From Candidatus Dadabacteria bacterium (GTDB lineage Bacteria > Desulfobacterota_D > UBA1144 > Nemesobacterales > Nemesobacteraceae): 47,705 nucleotides of DNA. The position numbers and the translations under genes were made by a program. A model generated the notes under the pieces. The model ran no database searches and was not told the DNA's origin. It was given only the letters and a program-made list of their open reading frames with translations. Every line of letters starts with the position of its first letter. Positions within the stretch are counted from its first letter, which is position 1. Shown here one piece after another: positions 9,605 to 17,740 of the stretch. The stretch is taken from positions 1 through 47,705 of the forward strand of contig JAJDUA010000056.1 of the NCBI GenBank assembly GCA_022826905.1, given 5' to 3'.

Positions 9605-11161
9605 ATGAAAAACGGTTCTAACAAGAGAGATGCCTGGGCAACCAAGACAGGCCTTATATTAGCCATGGCTGGCAACGCGATAGGCCTCGGCAACTTTCTT
9701 AGATTTCCAACGCAGGCCGCGGAAAACGGCGGCGGCGCTTTTATGATTCCCTATTTCATAGCATTTATCTTGATAGGAATTCCGATCATGTGGATGGAAT
9801 GGGGAATGGGAAGGTATGGAGGGTCTCGCGGGCATGGAACAACCCCCGCGATATTCAATCTTTTCTGGAAAAGCCCCATTTCCAGAACCCTTGGCGTTAT
9901 AGGACTCTGGATACCCCTTGTTGTAACAATTTACTACGTTTACATTGAATCCTGGACTTTGGGATACGCCTTGCACTTTCTCTTAGGAAGCAATCCCAGC
10001 CTTGATCCAGGGTCGGTTTCAAACGCTACGGAGTACGTAAAACCCTACAGCAACTTTCTTGCCAATTATCTTGGTGTGGGGGACGGGGTGTTCCTTAGCC
10101 CTTCCAAAATGGCTATTACCGCCTTTGTAATCACAATCGCCGCAAATTTCTACATCATGCTGAGAGGAATATCGGGAGGCATAGAGATATTCGTCAAGTA
10201 TGCCCTCCCCATGCTGTTTGTTCTTGCGATAATACTCGTAGTAAAAACTCTGACACTCAAAACTGATTACGGAACCGCAGTAGAGGGACTTAACTTCCTC
10301 TGGAATCCTGACTTTGAAGCCCTTAAGAACCCGAAAGTATGGATAGCGGCGGCCGGGCAGATTTTCTTCACACTGAGCCTGGCTTTCGGAGCAATAGTTG
10401 CGTACGCATCTTACATAAAGATCGATGATGACGTAACCCTAAGCGGTCTGACTTCGGCAACTCTTAACGAAACAGTGGAGGTGGTTCTTGGGGGATCGAT
10501 AGCCATTCCGGCGGCAGTGGCGTTCTTCGGAGTCGCAAGCGTGGTCACCGTAGCACAATCAGGTGCCTTCAGCTTGGGATTCGTAAGCCTCCCCGCAGTG
10601 TTCAGCAGTATTTCGGGTAGCCTAGGAGGGGTTGAGGCAGGCAGAATCTTCGGATTCTTGTGGTTTTTTCTCCTGTTTTTCGCCGGTATGACCTCGTCCG
10701 TAGCTATAGCATATCCCGTAGTAACTTTCCTTCAGGATGAATTCGGCATCTCGAGGCAAAGAGCTGTCGTATACACCATGCTGATAATAATTGTAAGCGT
10801 GCTGCCGGTGATATTGGTAAGTCAGGTCCTTGACGAATGGGATTTCTGGGCCGGCACCATAATGCTCGTCGTATTCGGATTCATTGAAATAGTAATGTTC
10901 ATGTGGGTATTCGGGGCCGATAGGGCTTGGAATGAAATAAACTCGGGAGGGTTTATACAGGCACCACGGATTTTTTACTACATTCTAAAATATCTGACAC
11001 CATTTTTCCTTCTGATTCTCGTATCGTGGTGGGGATACAGCAGTCTGCCTTCGGTAATCGGAGAAACCAGCTGGAACATCTGGTTCGCTAGGTTTTATAT
11101 TGTGGGGTTGTTTGTTTTCCTTTCAGTTATGGTTTATATTGCCGGCAGGAGGGAAAGGTAA
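9605..11161 (+). CDS. Sodium-dependent transporter, neurotransmitter:sodium symporter family
   Basis: A 518-residue inner-membrane protein of the LeuT/NSS fold with about 12 hydrophobic segments. The N terminus has the family hallmark [20 protein letters not shown] followed by FLRFP; the unwound TM1 there forms the Na+ and substrate site. It is expected to co-transport amino acids or related amines with sodium; the exact substrate cannot be read from the sequence. Its TAA stop overlaps the ATG of a 32-residue membrane peptide gene (TAATG), as in transporters that have a MetS-type small subunit. Confidence 0.93.
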   Translation: MKNGSNKRDAWATKTGLILAMAGNAIGLGNFLRFPTQAAENGGGAFMIPYFIAFILIGIPIMWMEWGMGRYGGSRGHGTTPAIFNLFWKSPISRTLGVIGLWIPLVVTIYYVYIESWTLGYALHFLLGSNPSLDPGSVSNATEYVKPYSNFLANYLGVGDGVFLSPSKMAITAFVITIAANFYIMLRGISGGIEIFVKYALPMLFVLAIILVVKTLTLKTDYGTAVEGLNFLWNPDFEALKNPKVWIAAAGQIFFTLSLAFGAIVAYASYIKIDDDVTLSGLTSATLNETVEVVLGGSIAIPAAVAFFGVASVVTVAQSGAFSLGFVSLPAVFSSISGSLGGVEAGRIFGFLWFFLLFFAGMTSSVAIAYPVVTFLQDEFGISRQRAVVYTMLIIIVSVLPVILVSQVLDEWDFWAGTIMLVVFGFIEIVMFMWVFGADRAWNEINSGGFIQAPRIFYYILKYLTPFFLLILVSWWGYSSLPSVIGETSWNIWFARFYIVGLFVFLSVMVYIAGRRER

Positions 11162-11259
11162 TGGATTTCGCCGCTGCACTCTTCATGTTCATCTCTTGGG
11201 GAAGCGTCTTGAGCCTTCTCTCTTTCTGCCTTATAAAATTCCACAGAAACCCCAGATAG
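11161..11259 (+). CDS. MetS-like small subunit of NSS transporter
   Basis: A 32-residue reading frame begins in the transporter's stop codon (TAATG at 11159-11163) and ends at TAG 11257. The peptide is one transmembrane helix (roughly residues 4-25) with a basic C-terminal end (KFHRNPR). Some bacterial NSS transporters, such as corynebacterial MetPS, need a very small membrane subunit encoded directly downstream. Size, position, coupling and topology fit that pattern. It is too short for many gene callers. A weak inverted repeat (AGCTGC/GCAGCT) lies just after it, without a T-run. Confidence 0.75.
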   Translation: MDFAAALFMFISWGSVLSLLSFCLIKFHRNPR

Positions 11260-11321
11260 CTGCCTCGGTAGCAGCTTAAAATGTTCTGCGACTCGTTTGG
11301 TAACCAGCAGGTATTGCCGGC

Positions 11322-12671
11322 TTAGCTCTGTTCCGTTTCTTTTTGAAGAACTTCCTTGGGTTTTCCAATGCGGAAAATTTTTACAACATCTTCAAGCTGA
11401 TGTATCAAAAAGAGAGTAAGAGCAAAAGACGTAGCGAAAAGAACTAGGGAGTTTCCCCCGATTATCGCTATGAGAACTAATCCGGCCGAATAATAATTCC
11501 TCCTCCCCAAAAAGCGAAGACGGGCAAGCAGTTTCCTTGGAAGGGAAAGTTCCTCGGGGTTAATATGCTTGTCGACTTCAAAGTACGCAACCAGACTGCC
11601 GGAATTCGTGTACTTTATCAGAAAATAAAACGACCATATCAAAAACAGGATGAAGACGATGATGTTATAGCTTCCGAGGATCACCGCAACGGTGCTTCCG
11701 GTCTGAAGATAATATCCAACAGGAACTCCAATCAGGAAGGAAAGTACTGTAAACTGGTCACTTATAGTATCAACCCACTGCCCTTTTTTCGTCTCCATAA
11801 GCTTTATTCTCGCAACTTCTCCGTCACACCTGTCCAAAACAGTTGCCGCCTGCATGAAAAGAGCTCCGAGCACCGGATGACCAAGGGCGTAAAACGGCCC
11901 GCAGAGCACTCCTATAAGATTAATCAGAACGCTAACAGCGTTAGGTGTAAGAGATGTTTTTATCAGGAGCTTGCTCAGAGGAAGAGACATCCGGCCGTTT
12001 ATATTTCTAGCTATCCATCCGGTGGCCGTTTTACCTACGTGAGAAAAAATAATTCTTTCCGCTTCTTTTTGAGATTCCTTGGTATCCGAAAGACGGTACC
12101 AATACCCGCTGTCAGCACCAAAGATTTTCATGCGGTTCCGCGTGGCCTCGTCACCAAGCCAAGTATCGAGCCCAGCAGTTGAAAGTACAGATGCGACTTC
12201 TGTGAAATTTACGGAGAAAGCACCAAAAACGCTACTTCCTCCACCGAAATATTTGCTTACGTAACCAGTTTCCCTATCGATACCAACAACAGGATCAGCG
12301 TCCTGCTGAACAAGCACAGAAAATTCATCCTCAAGGCAATCAGATGAATCACGAATGAATTTTTCAAGGGAATCGGAGTTTGTGACGACCAGAGAGGATT
12401 CTAAAAGAAGAACCCTGCCCGAATCTATCGACACCGGTCCTCCAGGTAGGACCCAGTTTATGTCGGATGTAATTCTCGGGTCGTCAATAAGGAGGTTTTT
12501 AAGAAGACCCGGATTATCGGTAATTATATGAAACTGCTCAGTTCCGGCACGTTGACAATTTATAATAATTCTTTTCAGTTGAGGGACTTGCGCTATCGAT
12601 CTGCTTGGGAATCTGGATAGATCCTCGCCATTTGTTCCCATACCAGAACAAAGTACAATAGCGTTTTTCAT
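11322..12671 (-). CDS. Fused degenerate nucleotidyltransferase / CDP-alcohol phosphatidyltransferase
   Basis: A 449-residue two-domain protein. Residues 1 to about 215 have the shape of a sugar/alditol nucleotidyltransferase, but the usual GxGTRL loop is altered to SGMGTNG, so catalysis is doubtful. Residues 240-440 form a membrane CDP-alcohol phosphatidyltransferase with the full motif D280-x2-DG-x2-AR-x8-G297-x3-D301-x3-D305 and several hydrophobic helices. The architecture recalls archaeal/thermophile enzymes that make di-myo-inositol phosphate or inositol phospholipids from CDP-inositol. It is 6 nt downstream of a complete LicC-like nucleotidyltransferase, so that enzyme probably supplies the CDP-activated alcohol. 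The exact product is unknown. Confidence 0.85.
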   Translation of the reverse strand: MKNAIVLCSGMGTNGEDLSRFPSRSIAQVPQLKRIIINCQRAGTEQFHIITDNPGLLKNLLIDDPRITSDINWVLPGGPVSIDSGRVLLLESSLVVTNSDSLEKFIRDSSDCLEDEFSVLVQQDADPVVGIDRETGYVSKYFGGGSSVFGAFSVNFTEVASVLSTAGLDTWLGDEATRNRMKIFGADSGYWYRLSDTKESQKEAERIIFSHVGKTATGWIARNINGRMSLPLSKLLIKTSLTPNAVSVLINLIGVLCGPFYALGHPVLGALFMQAATVLDRCDGEVARIKLMETKKGQWVDTISDQFTVLSFLIGVPVGYYLQTGSTVAVILGSYNIIVFILFLIWSFYFLIKYTNSGSLVAYFEVDKHINPEELSLPRKLLARLRFLGRRNYYSAGLVLIAIIGGNSLVLFATSFALTLFLIHQLEDVVKIFRIGKPKEVLQKETEQS

Positions 12672-12677
12672 GGCAGA

Positions 12678-13460
12678 TTATTCAGAGGAGTCAACAACTC
12701 TCAGAAGATTTGGGGCACGGTATTCCTTTTTCAGGAATCTGTCGGCCTGTTTTCTCGCCCTGAAAAGATCCAGTGGACAGTCGACATCCATCCAGTAAAG
12801 TTCGCCTATATCGAGGGGCTTGATTTTATACCCCTTGCTTATAAGCCTGTGTATTGAGGAAATGTACCATTTCCCTTCGGCACCGGGATTCCTCATTTCT
12901 TCCTCGACTGCCCTTTTGAGCAGCTCAACTCCTGTATCCCTGAACACTCTTATGCCGACTGATTCAGCAGAAGTCTCGGCGTTTGATATCTCCTTGCTGA
13001 TCTTCGTAATTCTGCTGTCGTTGACAACAACTTTCATGTCCTCCCTTTCATACCGAGGTCTCTTTTTTATGGGAAGACAGATTTTTTCATCCCTGACCGC
13101 AAGCGCCTTGTCCAAAACACCTATCTCGTACACATCGTCTCCGTTCATGACCACTAAATCTTCGTCAAATTCGCTTCTAGCTATCCACAGAGACACAAGG
13201 CTGTTCGTAGACTGGTAGAATGGGTTGTAAAGAGTGTTGATTCTCATTCCCAAGCCATCGTAACTTCTTAGGAAATCCTCCACTCTTTCAAAACCAAAAC
13301 CTACGACGATCACGACTTCGTTTATGCCGCAGTCCCTTATAAGATTTATCTGGTGTTCAAGTATGGATATGTTCCCAATATCAAGAAGACACTTGGGCTT
13401 ATCATGAGTGTAGGGATATAGCCTAGTTCCCCTACCCGCTGCAAGTATTATAGCTTTCAT
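12678..13460 (-). CDS. LicC-like NTP transferase (CDP-alcohol forming, predicted)
   Basis: A 260-residue cytosolic nucleotidyltransferase. It has the loop AAGRGTRLYPYT with the following DKPK lysine, the metal-binding MNGDD (residues 105-109) and a late MDVDCPLDL. The segment NPFYQSTNSLVSLWIA is characteristic of the LicC/choline-phosphate and inositol-phosphate cytidylyltransferase group rather than of sugar-1-phosphate enzymes. It likely activates a phosphorylated alcohol with CTP for the adjoining transferase. The substrate could be phosphocholine, inositol phosphate or another polyol phosphate. It is first in a two-gene operon with a good upstream promoter. Confidence 0.85.
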   Translation of the reverse strand: MKAIILAAGRGTRLYPYTHDKPKCLLDIGNISILEHQINLIRDCGINEVVIVVGFGFERVEDFLRSYDGLGMRINTLYNPFYQSTNSLVSLWIARSEFDEDLVVMNGDDVYEIGVLDKALAVRDEKICLPIKKRPRYEREDMKVVVNDSRITKISKEISNAETSAESVGIRVFRDTGVELLKRAVEEEMRNPGAEGKWYISSIHRLISKGYKIKPLDIGELYWMDVDCPLDLFRARKQADRFLKKEYRAPNLLRVVDSSE

Positions 13461-13500
13461 AAGTCAGAGTTCTTAAATAGACAGTTATCCACCCGTAGAA

Positions 13501-13563
13501 TCAAGAGAAGAAGGCAATAATCCCGGCGAAAAACACAAGGAGTAAGGCCTTATTCTTCAACAT
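13501..13563 (-). CDS. Possible 20-residue hydrophobic peptide in leader
   Basis: Between the promoter at 13604-13576 and the nucleotidyltransferase start lies an ATG frame of 20 codons: Lys-containing start, then an almost entirely hydrophobic stretch (LLLVFFAGIIAFFS). It looks like one short membrane helix or a signal-peptide-like leader. A GGGGG tract touches the ATG and an AGG lies further upstream, so the ribosome-binding site is poor. A frame this short can arise by chance; there is no proof of translation. Confidence 0.25.
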   Translation of the reverse strand: MLKNKALLLVFFAGIIAFFS

Positions 13564-13575
13564 CCCCCGAAACCT

Positions 13576-13604
13576 AATTTAACTATAGGTATTAGCTATG
13601 TCAA
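13576..13604 (-). promoter_or_regulatory. Promoter for nucleotidyltransferase/CDP-alcohol transferase pair
   Basis: On the minus strand, consensus TTGACA (13604-13599), a 17-bp spacer and TAAATT (13581-13576). This predicts a leader of roughly 110 nt before the ATG at 13460, long enough to hold the short peptide frame at 13563-13501. Confidence 0.55.
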
Positions 13605-13657
13605 ACAGAGCTTTAATCCGTAAATCTTACGCGGGTTTTGGCTGAAACGAGGGGAAG

Positions 13658-14050
13658 TCACCCATCGGTTGCAAGTTTAAGATCGTTAATTCCAGATTTT
13701 ATGCTGCTTATATTGTTCATCTCATCCACATATACAAGCTTGGGTCTGTGTGTTTTGCTCTGTTCTTCATCATAGATTGCAAAATCCGCTATTATCAGGC
13801 AATCGCCTTTTCTCGCAAGGTGCGCCGCCGCACCGTTTACACAAACTATGTTTGAACCTCTCGCGCCTTCAATCACGTAGGTTGAAAAACGATGGCCATT
13901 GGTCAGATTGAAGATGTGAACCTCTTCGTAGGGGAACAGGTCCGCAGCGTCCATGAGATTTCTGTCAAGCGTAAGGCTCCCTTCGTAATCCAGATCTGCC
14001 TCGGTTACCGTAATTCTATGTATCTTGGACTTCAGAAGTACTCTCTGCAT
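13658..14050 (-). CDS. panD: Aspartate 1-decarboxylase
   Basis: PanD makes beta-alanine from aspartate for pantothenate and coenzyme A. It is made as a proenzyme that cleaves itself before a serine to form a pyruvoyl cofactor. The site is clear: Tyr22-Glu-Gly24-Ser25, with cleavage between Gly24 and Ser25. Lys9 and Tyr58-region residues also fit. The true start is ATG 14050, preceded by AGAGG, giving 130 residues; a longer upstream frame is not supported. It is last of rlpA-panB-panC-panD, 10 bp after panC. Confidence 0.96.
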   Translation of the reverse strand: MQRVLLKSKIHRITVTEADLDYEGSLTLDRNLMDAADLFPYEEVHIFNLTNGHRFSTYVIEGARGSNIVCVNGAAAHLARKGDCLIIADFAIYDEEQSKTHRPKLVYVDEMNNISSIKSGINDLKLATDG

Positions 14051-14060
14051 TGCCAACCTC

Positions 14061-14918
14061 TTAAAGCACAATATTATCAATAAGCCTAGTGTCATCCAGC
14101 CTAACGGCCACCGCCACCAAGTCACCCTCCACAGCTCTGTGCCGGAGTTCAAGCGTTTTAGGGTCTCTTATCTCAATATAATCAATATCATTAATTTGAG
14201 CCATACGCAACACCTTATCTGCCTCGGCAAGCAGAATTTTGCAGTCATCGCAACCGCTTTTGAACTTCTTCCCGATCTCCCGCAGTGCTTTGTTCACCGA
14301 AGCCGCCCTGATTCTCTGCTCCGCACTGAGGTAAGCGTTTCTTGAACTCATAGCAAGTCCGTCAGGTTCCCGCACTATCGGCATTTCCACTATCTCAATA
14401 TCCATATCGAAATCCCGGACCATCTGCTGAACAATCTTAAGCTGCTGGTAGTCCTTTCTTCCAAACACTGCGAAATCCGGTCGGACAATGTTAAACAGCT
14501 TAAGCACGACTGTTGCTACCCCGTCAAAATGCCCCGGCCTGAAAGGACCGCAGAGGCAGTCTCCAAGTTTTCCCACAGAAACCTTGGTCTGAAAACCATC
14601 GGGATAAATATCGCTTACATCCGGGTAAAACAGATAGTTAACGCCGCAGCACGCAAGTTTCTCCATGTCGCCTTCGTAGTCCCTTTCGTAACGATCAAAG
14701 TCCTCACCGGGTCCGAACTGCGTGGGATTAACAAAAACACTCGCGACTGTCACATCCGCCCTTCTAACCGATTCCTCAACGAGGGTAATATGCCCTTTGT
14801 GCAGAGCCCCCATAGTGGGAACAAAGCCGAGTTTTTTGCCCGCTTTTCTGCAAGCATCGGAAATCTCCTTCATGTTGGAAGGGCAATTGAGCACAGAAAG
14901 CGCCCATACACTATCCAT
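14061..14918 (-). CDS. panC: Pantoate-beta-alanine ligase
   Basis: PanC joins pantoate and beta-alanine with ATP, via pantoyl-adenylate, to give pantothenate. The 285-residue protein shows the nucleotidyltransferase motif FVPTMGALHKGHITL (HxGH), then VFVNPTQFGPGEDF and the pantoate-binding region FGRKDYQQL, with MSSRNAYL near the KMSKS position. It overlaps the end of panB by 8 bp, with an AGGAG ribosome-binding site inside panB, and is followed by panD. Together with panB these three genes give the whole route from ketoisovalerate and aspartate to pantothenate except ketopantoate reductase, which is not in this window. Confidence 0.97.
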   Translation of the reverse strand: MDSVWALSVLNCPSNMKEISDACRKAGKKLGFVPTMGALHKGHITLVEESVRRADVTVASVFVNPTQFGPGEDFDRYERDYEGDMEKLACCGVNYLFYPDVSDIYPDGFQTKVSVGKLGDCLCGPFRPGHFDGVATVVLKLFNIVRPDFAVFGRKDYQQLKIVQQMVRDFDMDIEIVEMPIVREPDGLAMSSRNAYLSAEQRIRAASVNKALREIGKKFKSGCDDCKILLAEADKVLRMAQINDIDYIEIRDPKTLELRHRAVEGDLVAVAVRLDDTRLIDNIVL

Positions 14919-15711
14919 AAGAATGCTCCTGTGAAGGAAAAGTCCCTTTTTTTACCTCTTCCACGTATTTTTTTGTTGAATCGGAGATTGTCTCTGCAAC
15001 CTTCGCGTATTTCTTGACAAACTTGGGGAGCGGGTCAGGCGTCAGGCCGACCATATCGTTTACGACAAGCACCTGTCCGTCGCAATCCACTCCGGATCCT
15101 ATCCCGACTGTCGGTACTCCCAGAATTTCGGTAACATCTCTGGCCACCTCAGATAAAACGCTTTCGATAAGCACCATGAAAGCACCCGCCTGCTCACAGG
15201 ACTTGGCAAGATCCAAAAGCTCCTCACGCTCGCCCGGCAGACTTCCCTGTACCTTGTAACCACCCATTACGTGAATAGACTGTGGACAAAGCCCTATATG
15301 AGCGACAACGGGAATCCCGGCTTTCCGAATGCGGTACACGGTATCGACGTATGCTTCATTTACCTCAAGCTTAACAGACTCAGCCCTCCCCTCCTTTAGA
15401 AGTCTTCCGGCGCTCTCTATAGCATCTTCGGGAGACTTCTGATAGGAAAGAAAGGGCATATCCGAGCACAAATGAGCCCGGGCCACACCTCTTGAAACAA
15501 TCTTCGTGTGATAAATCATTTCATCCAGAGTAACGGGAAGCGTATCCTCAAGGCCCTGAACCACGTTGCCAAGAGAATCCCCAACCAGAACCACATCTAC
15601 TCCCGCCGCGTCCACTATCGCGGCAATGGTAGCATCATACGCCGTTATCATGGCGATTTTCTCGCCCTGCTCCTTCATCTTGCGAAAATCAGTTGTTCTC
15701 AGCTTCTTCAT
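14911..15711 (-). CDS. panB: Ketopantoate hydroxymethyltransferase
   Basis: PanB transfers a hydroxymethyl group from methylene-tetrahydrofolate to 2-ketoisovalerate, giving ketopantoate, the first step of pantothenate synthesis. The 266-residue TIM-barrel protein has AMITAYDATIAAIVDAAGVD, VGDSLGNVVQG with the metal-binding Asp, HIGLCPQSIHVMGGYKVQG and IGIGSG-like VGIGSGVDCDGQVLV. It is the first pan gene of the group and lies 36 bp downstream of rlpA on the same strand. Confidence 0.97.
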   Translation of the reverse strand: MKKLRTTDFRKMKEQGEKIAMITAYDATIAAIVDAAGVDVVLVGDSLGNVVQGLEDTLPVTLDEMIYHTKIVSRGVARAHLCSDMPFLSYQKSPEDAIESAGRLLKEGRAESVKLEVNEAYVDTVYRIRKAGIPVVAHIGLCPQSIHVMGGYKVQGSLPGEREELLDLAKSCEQAGAFMVLIESVLSEVARDVTEILGVPTVGIGSGVDCDGQVLVVNDMVGLTPDPLPKFVKKYAKVAETISDSTKKYVEEVKKGTFPSQEHSYG

Positions 15712-15747
15712 TATTCGACTCTATCTCTTTTTCAAAACTTTGAGGGG

Positions 15748-16413
15748 TCACTCAACGTATATTCTGGCTGAGTACCCCCGCCTTCTCAAAACTACGCGAA
15801 CCATCTCAGCATCTTTCCTTTTCTTGAACCTACCCACCCTCACTCTGTAATAAGTATCCCCCTCAAAGGTAAAAGATTCTACTCTCACATCTTCGTCCGT
15901 GACACGTAAAAGCTTTCTTTTGAGCTCATTGGCCGCCGCCTTGCCTCGAAAAGAACCAGCCTGGACTGTGTAAAGAGAAACGAAAAGGCTTTCTGACCTT
16001 TTAGAGGGCGTCGACAGCACTTCTATCTTAACCTCCGCAACACCACTTCTAACAAGTCCGATGGATTTTGCGGCCGCATATGAGAGATCTATAACCCTGC
16101 CCACTATGTAAGGACCCCTGTCATTTATCCTGACCTCCACCTGCCGGCCATTCTCGCGATTGGTAACACGTACGACGGTACCAAAAGGAAGCTCCTTGTG
16201 TGCCGCAGTATAGGCATTTCTGTTGAATACCTCGCCACTTGCAGACCTCTTTCCATGCTCCTTGTCCCCATACCAGGAAGCCTTGCCGTACTGTACGGTA
16301 TCCGTCGACCTGGGGCGCTGAAAATCCCGGCTTTCCCACCTCGGGGAACCCGAAGGAAAAAAACAGCCGACCGCAAAAAACGCAATCAAAACAGCAAATC
16401 TGACCCAGATCAT
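15748..16413 (-). CDS. rlpA: RlpA-like septal-ring lytic transglycosylase with SPOR domain
   Basis: RlpA cleaves peptidoglycan strands that lack peptide side chains during cell separation. The 221-residue protein starts with a lipoprotein-like signal (FAVLIAFFAVGC). A double-psi beta-barrel domain follows (GKASWYGDKEHGKRSASGE, then NRNAYTAAHKELPFGT and VRINDRGPYIVGRVIDLS). A C-terminal SPOR domain (about 145-221; YTVQAGSFRGKAAANEL and YYRVRVGRFKKRKDAEMV) binds denuded glycan at the septum. Three family landmarks are the conserved His in AAHK, Asp in NDRGP and Asp in IDLS. It appears to lead the panBCD operon. Confidence 0.93.
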   Translation of the reverse strand: MIWVRFAVLIAFFAVGCFFPSGSPRWESRDFQRPRSTDTVQYGKASWYGDKEHGKRSASGEVFNRNAYTAAHKELPFGTVVRVTNRENGRQVEVRINDRGPYIVGRVIDLSYAAAKSIGLVRSGVAEVKIEVLSTPSKRSESLFVSLYTVQAGSFRGKAAANELKRKLLRVTDEDVRVESFTFEGDTYYRVRVGRFKKRKDAEMVRVVLRRRGYSARIYVE

Positions 16414-16543
16414 AAGGTTTTATTTTACCATAACGGATTCCCTAGCAGACATCGACATGCTGGAAATACCCGTTTACCGGCCGCAATCTTGAGATTATAA
16501 GCGGTTATAATAAAATAGTGCCACCAAAAAATAGGCAGATACA

Positions 16544-17740
16544 ATGAACCGTCTGGATCATAATTTTTCCCTGATAAACCGAATTCCCCCTTATGTGCTC
16601 GGCGTAGTCAACGAACTTAAACACCAAGCGCGCGCCAGAGGAGAGGATATAATCGACCTCGGCATGGGGAATCCTGATCAGGCAACGCCGGACCATATAG
16701 TGGAAAAACTGCGCGAGGCAGTAAGAGAACCCAGAAACCACAGATACTCCGCTTCCGCCGGACTGCCCAAGCTCCGTCTGGCCATAACCGACTGGTACAG
16801 AAGAAAATTCGATGTTGACCTTGACCCAGATTCCGAAGCCGTCGTCACGATAGGGTCAAAAGAAGGCATATCGCATTTAATGCTTTCCATACTCTCCCCG
16901 GGAGATATAGCGATAGTTCCCGATCCTACCTACCCAATACACGGCTACTCCGTAATCATAGCAAGAGGAGACACTCACAGTTGTCCCATGGGTAAAAAAG
17001 AAGACTTGATACAGTCAATAGAAAAAGCGATAAAGGAAGTGTGGCCAAAACCCAAAGTGCTTATTCTTTCATTCCCCAACAATCCGACCACACAAGTCAT
17101 GGACCTTGATTTCTTCGAAAAAATCTGTGATCTGGCACATGAAACAGGTCTTATAGTGGTGCATGATTTGGTTTACGCAGAACTGTGTTATGACGGATAC
17201 AAGGCCCCGAGCATAATGCAGGTAAAGAGAGCCAAAGATGTTGCGGTGGAATTCTATTCACTTTCCAAAACCTACAACATGCCCGGCTGGAGAGTCGGCT
17301 TCATGGTGGGAAACCCGGAAATCGTTTCCGCACTCAAAAGGGTAAAAAGCTACCTTGACTACGGAATATTTCAGCCAATTCAGATAGCCGCAATTACCGC
17401 TCTCAACGGACCTCAGCAACCCATAGAACATATAAGGGAGACCTACAGATCCAGAAGAGACAAGCTGATCGAATCATTCGCAAGGGCCGGATGGGAAATC
17501 CCAAAACCGAAAGCCACGATGTTCGTATGGGCACAAATACCTGAAGAGTTTGCGGAAATGGGGTCGCTTGAATTCTCGAAACTTCTTATAGAAAAATCTA
17601 AAGTTGCCGTATCCCCCGGAGTGGGATTCGGAAACTACGGAGAAGGATTCGTAAGACTTGCGCTTGTTGAGAACGAGAACAGGATAACTCAGGCGGCAAG
17701 GGGAGTAAGGAAGCTTCTTCAGGGCAACCGCGGCTACTAA
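16544..17740 (+). CDS. Class I aminotransferase (AlaC-like)
   Basis: A 398-residue PLP-dependent fold-type I aminotransferase. The N-terminal IPPYVLGVVNELKHQARARG and DLGMGNPDQATP, the SFPNNPTTQV region and the PLP-lysine motif SLSKTYNMPGWRVGF match the group that includes alanine transaminase AlaC and LL-diaminopimelate aminotransferases. Late in the protein, FVRLALVENENRI contains the carboxylate-binding Arg. It most likely exchanges amino groups between glutamate or alanine and a keto acid; exact substrates cannot be read. The last 4 bp overlap the converging TamA-like gene. Confidence 0.9.
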   Translation: MNRLDHNFSLINRIPPYVLGVVNELKHQARARGEDIIDLGMGNPDQATPDHIVEKLREAVREPRNHRYSASAGLPKLRLAITDWYRRKFDVDLDPDSEAVVTIGSKEGISHLMLSILSPGDIAIVPDPTYPIHGYSVIIARGDTHSCPMGKKEDLIQSIEKAIKEVWPKPKVLILSFPNNPTTQVMDLDFFEKICDLAHETGLIVVHDLVYAELCYDGYKAPSIMQVKRAKDVAVEFYSLSKTYNMPGWRVGFMVGNPEIVSALKRVKSYLDYGIFQPIQIAAITALNGPQQPIEHIRETYRSRRDKLIESFARAGWEIPKPKATMFVWAQIPEEFAEMGSLEFSKLLIEKSKVAVSPGVGFGNYGEGFVRLALVENENRITQAARGVRKLLQGNRGY

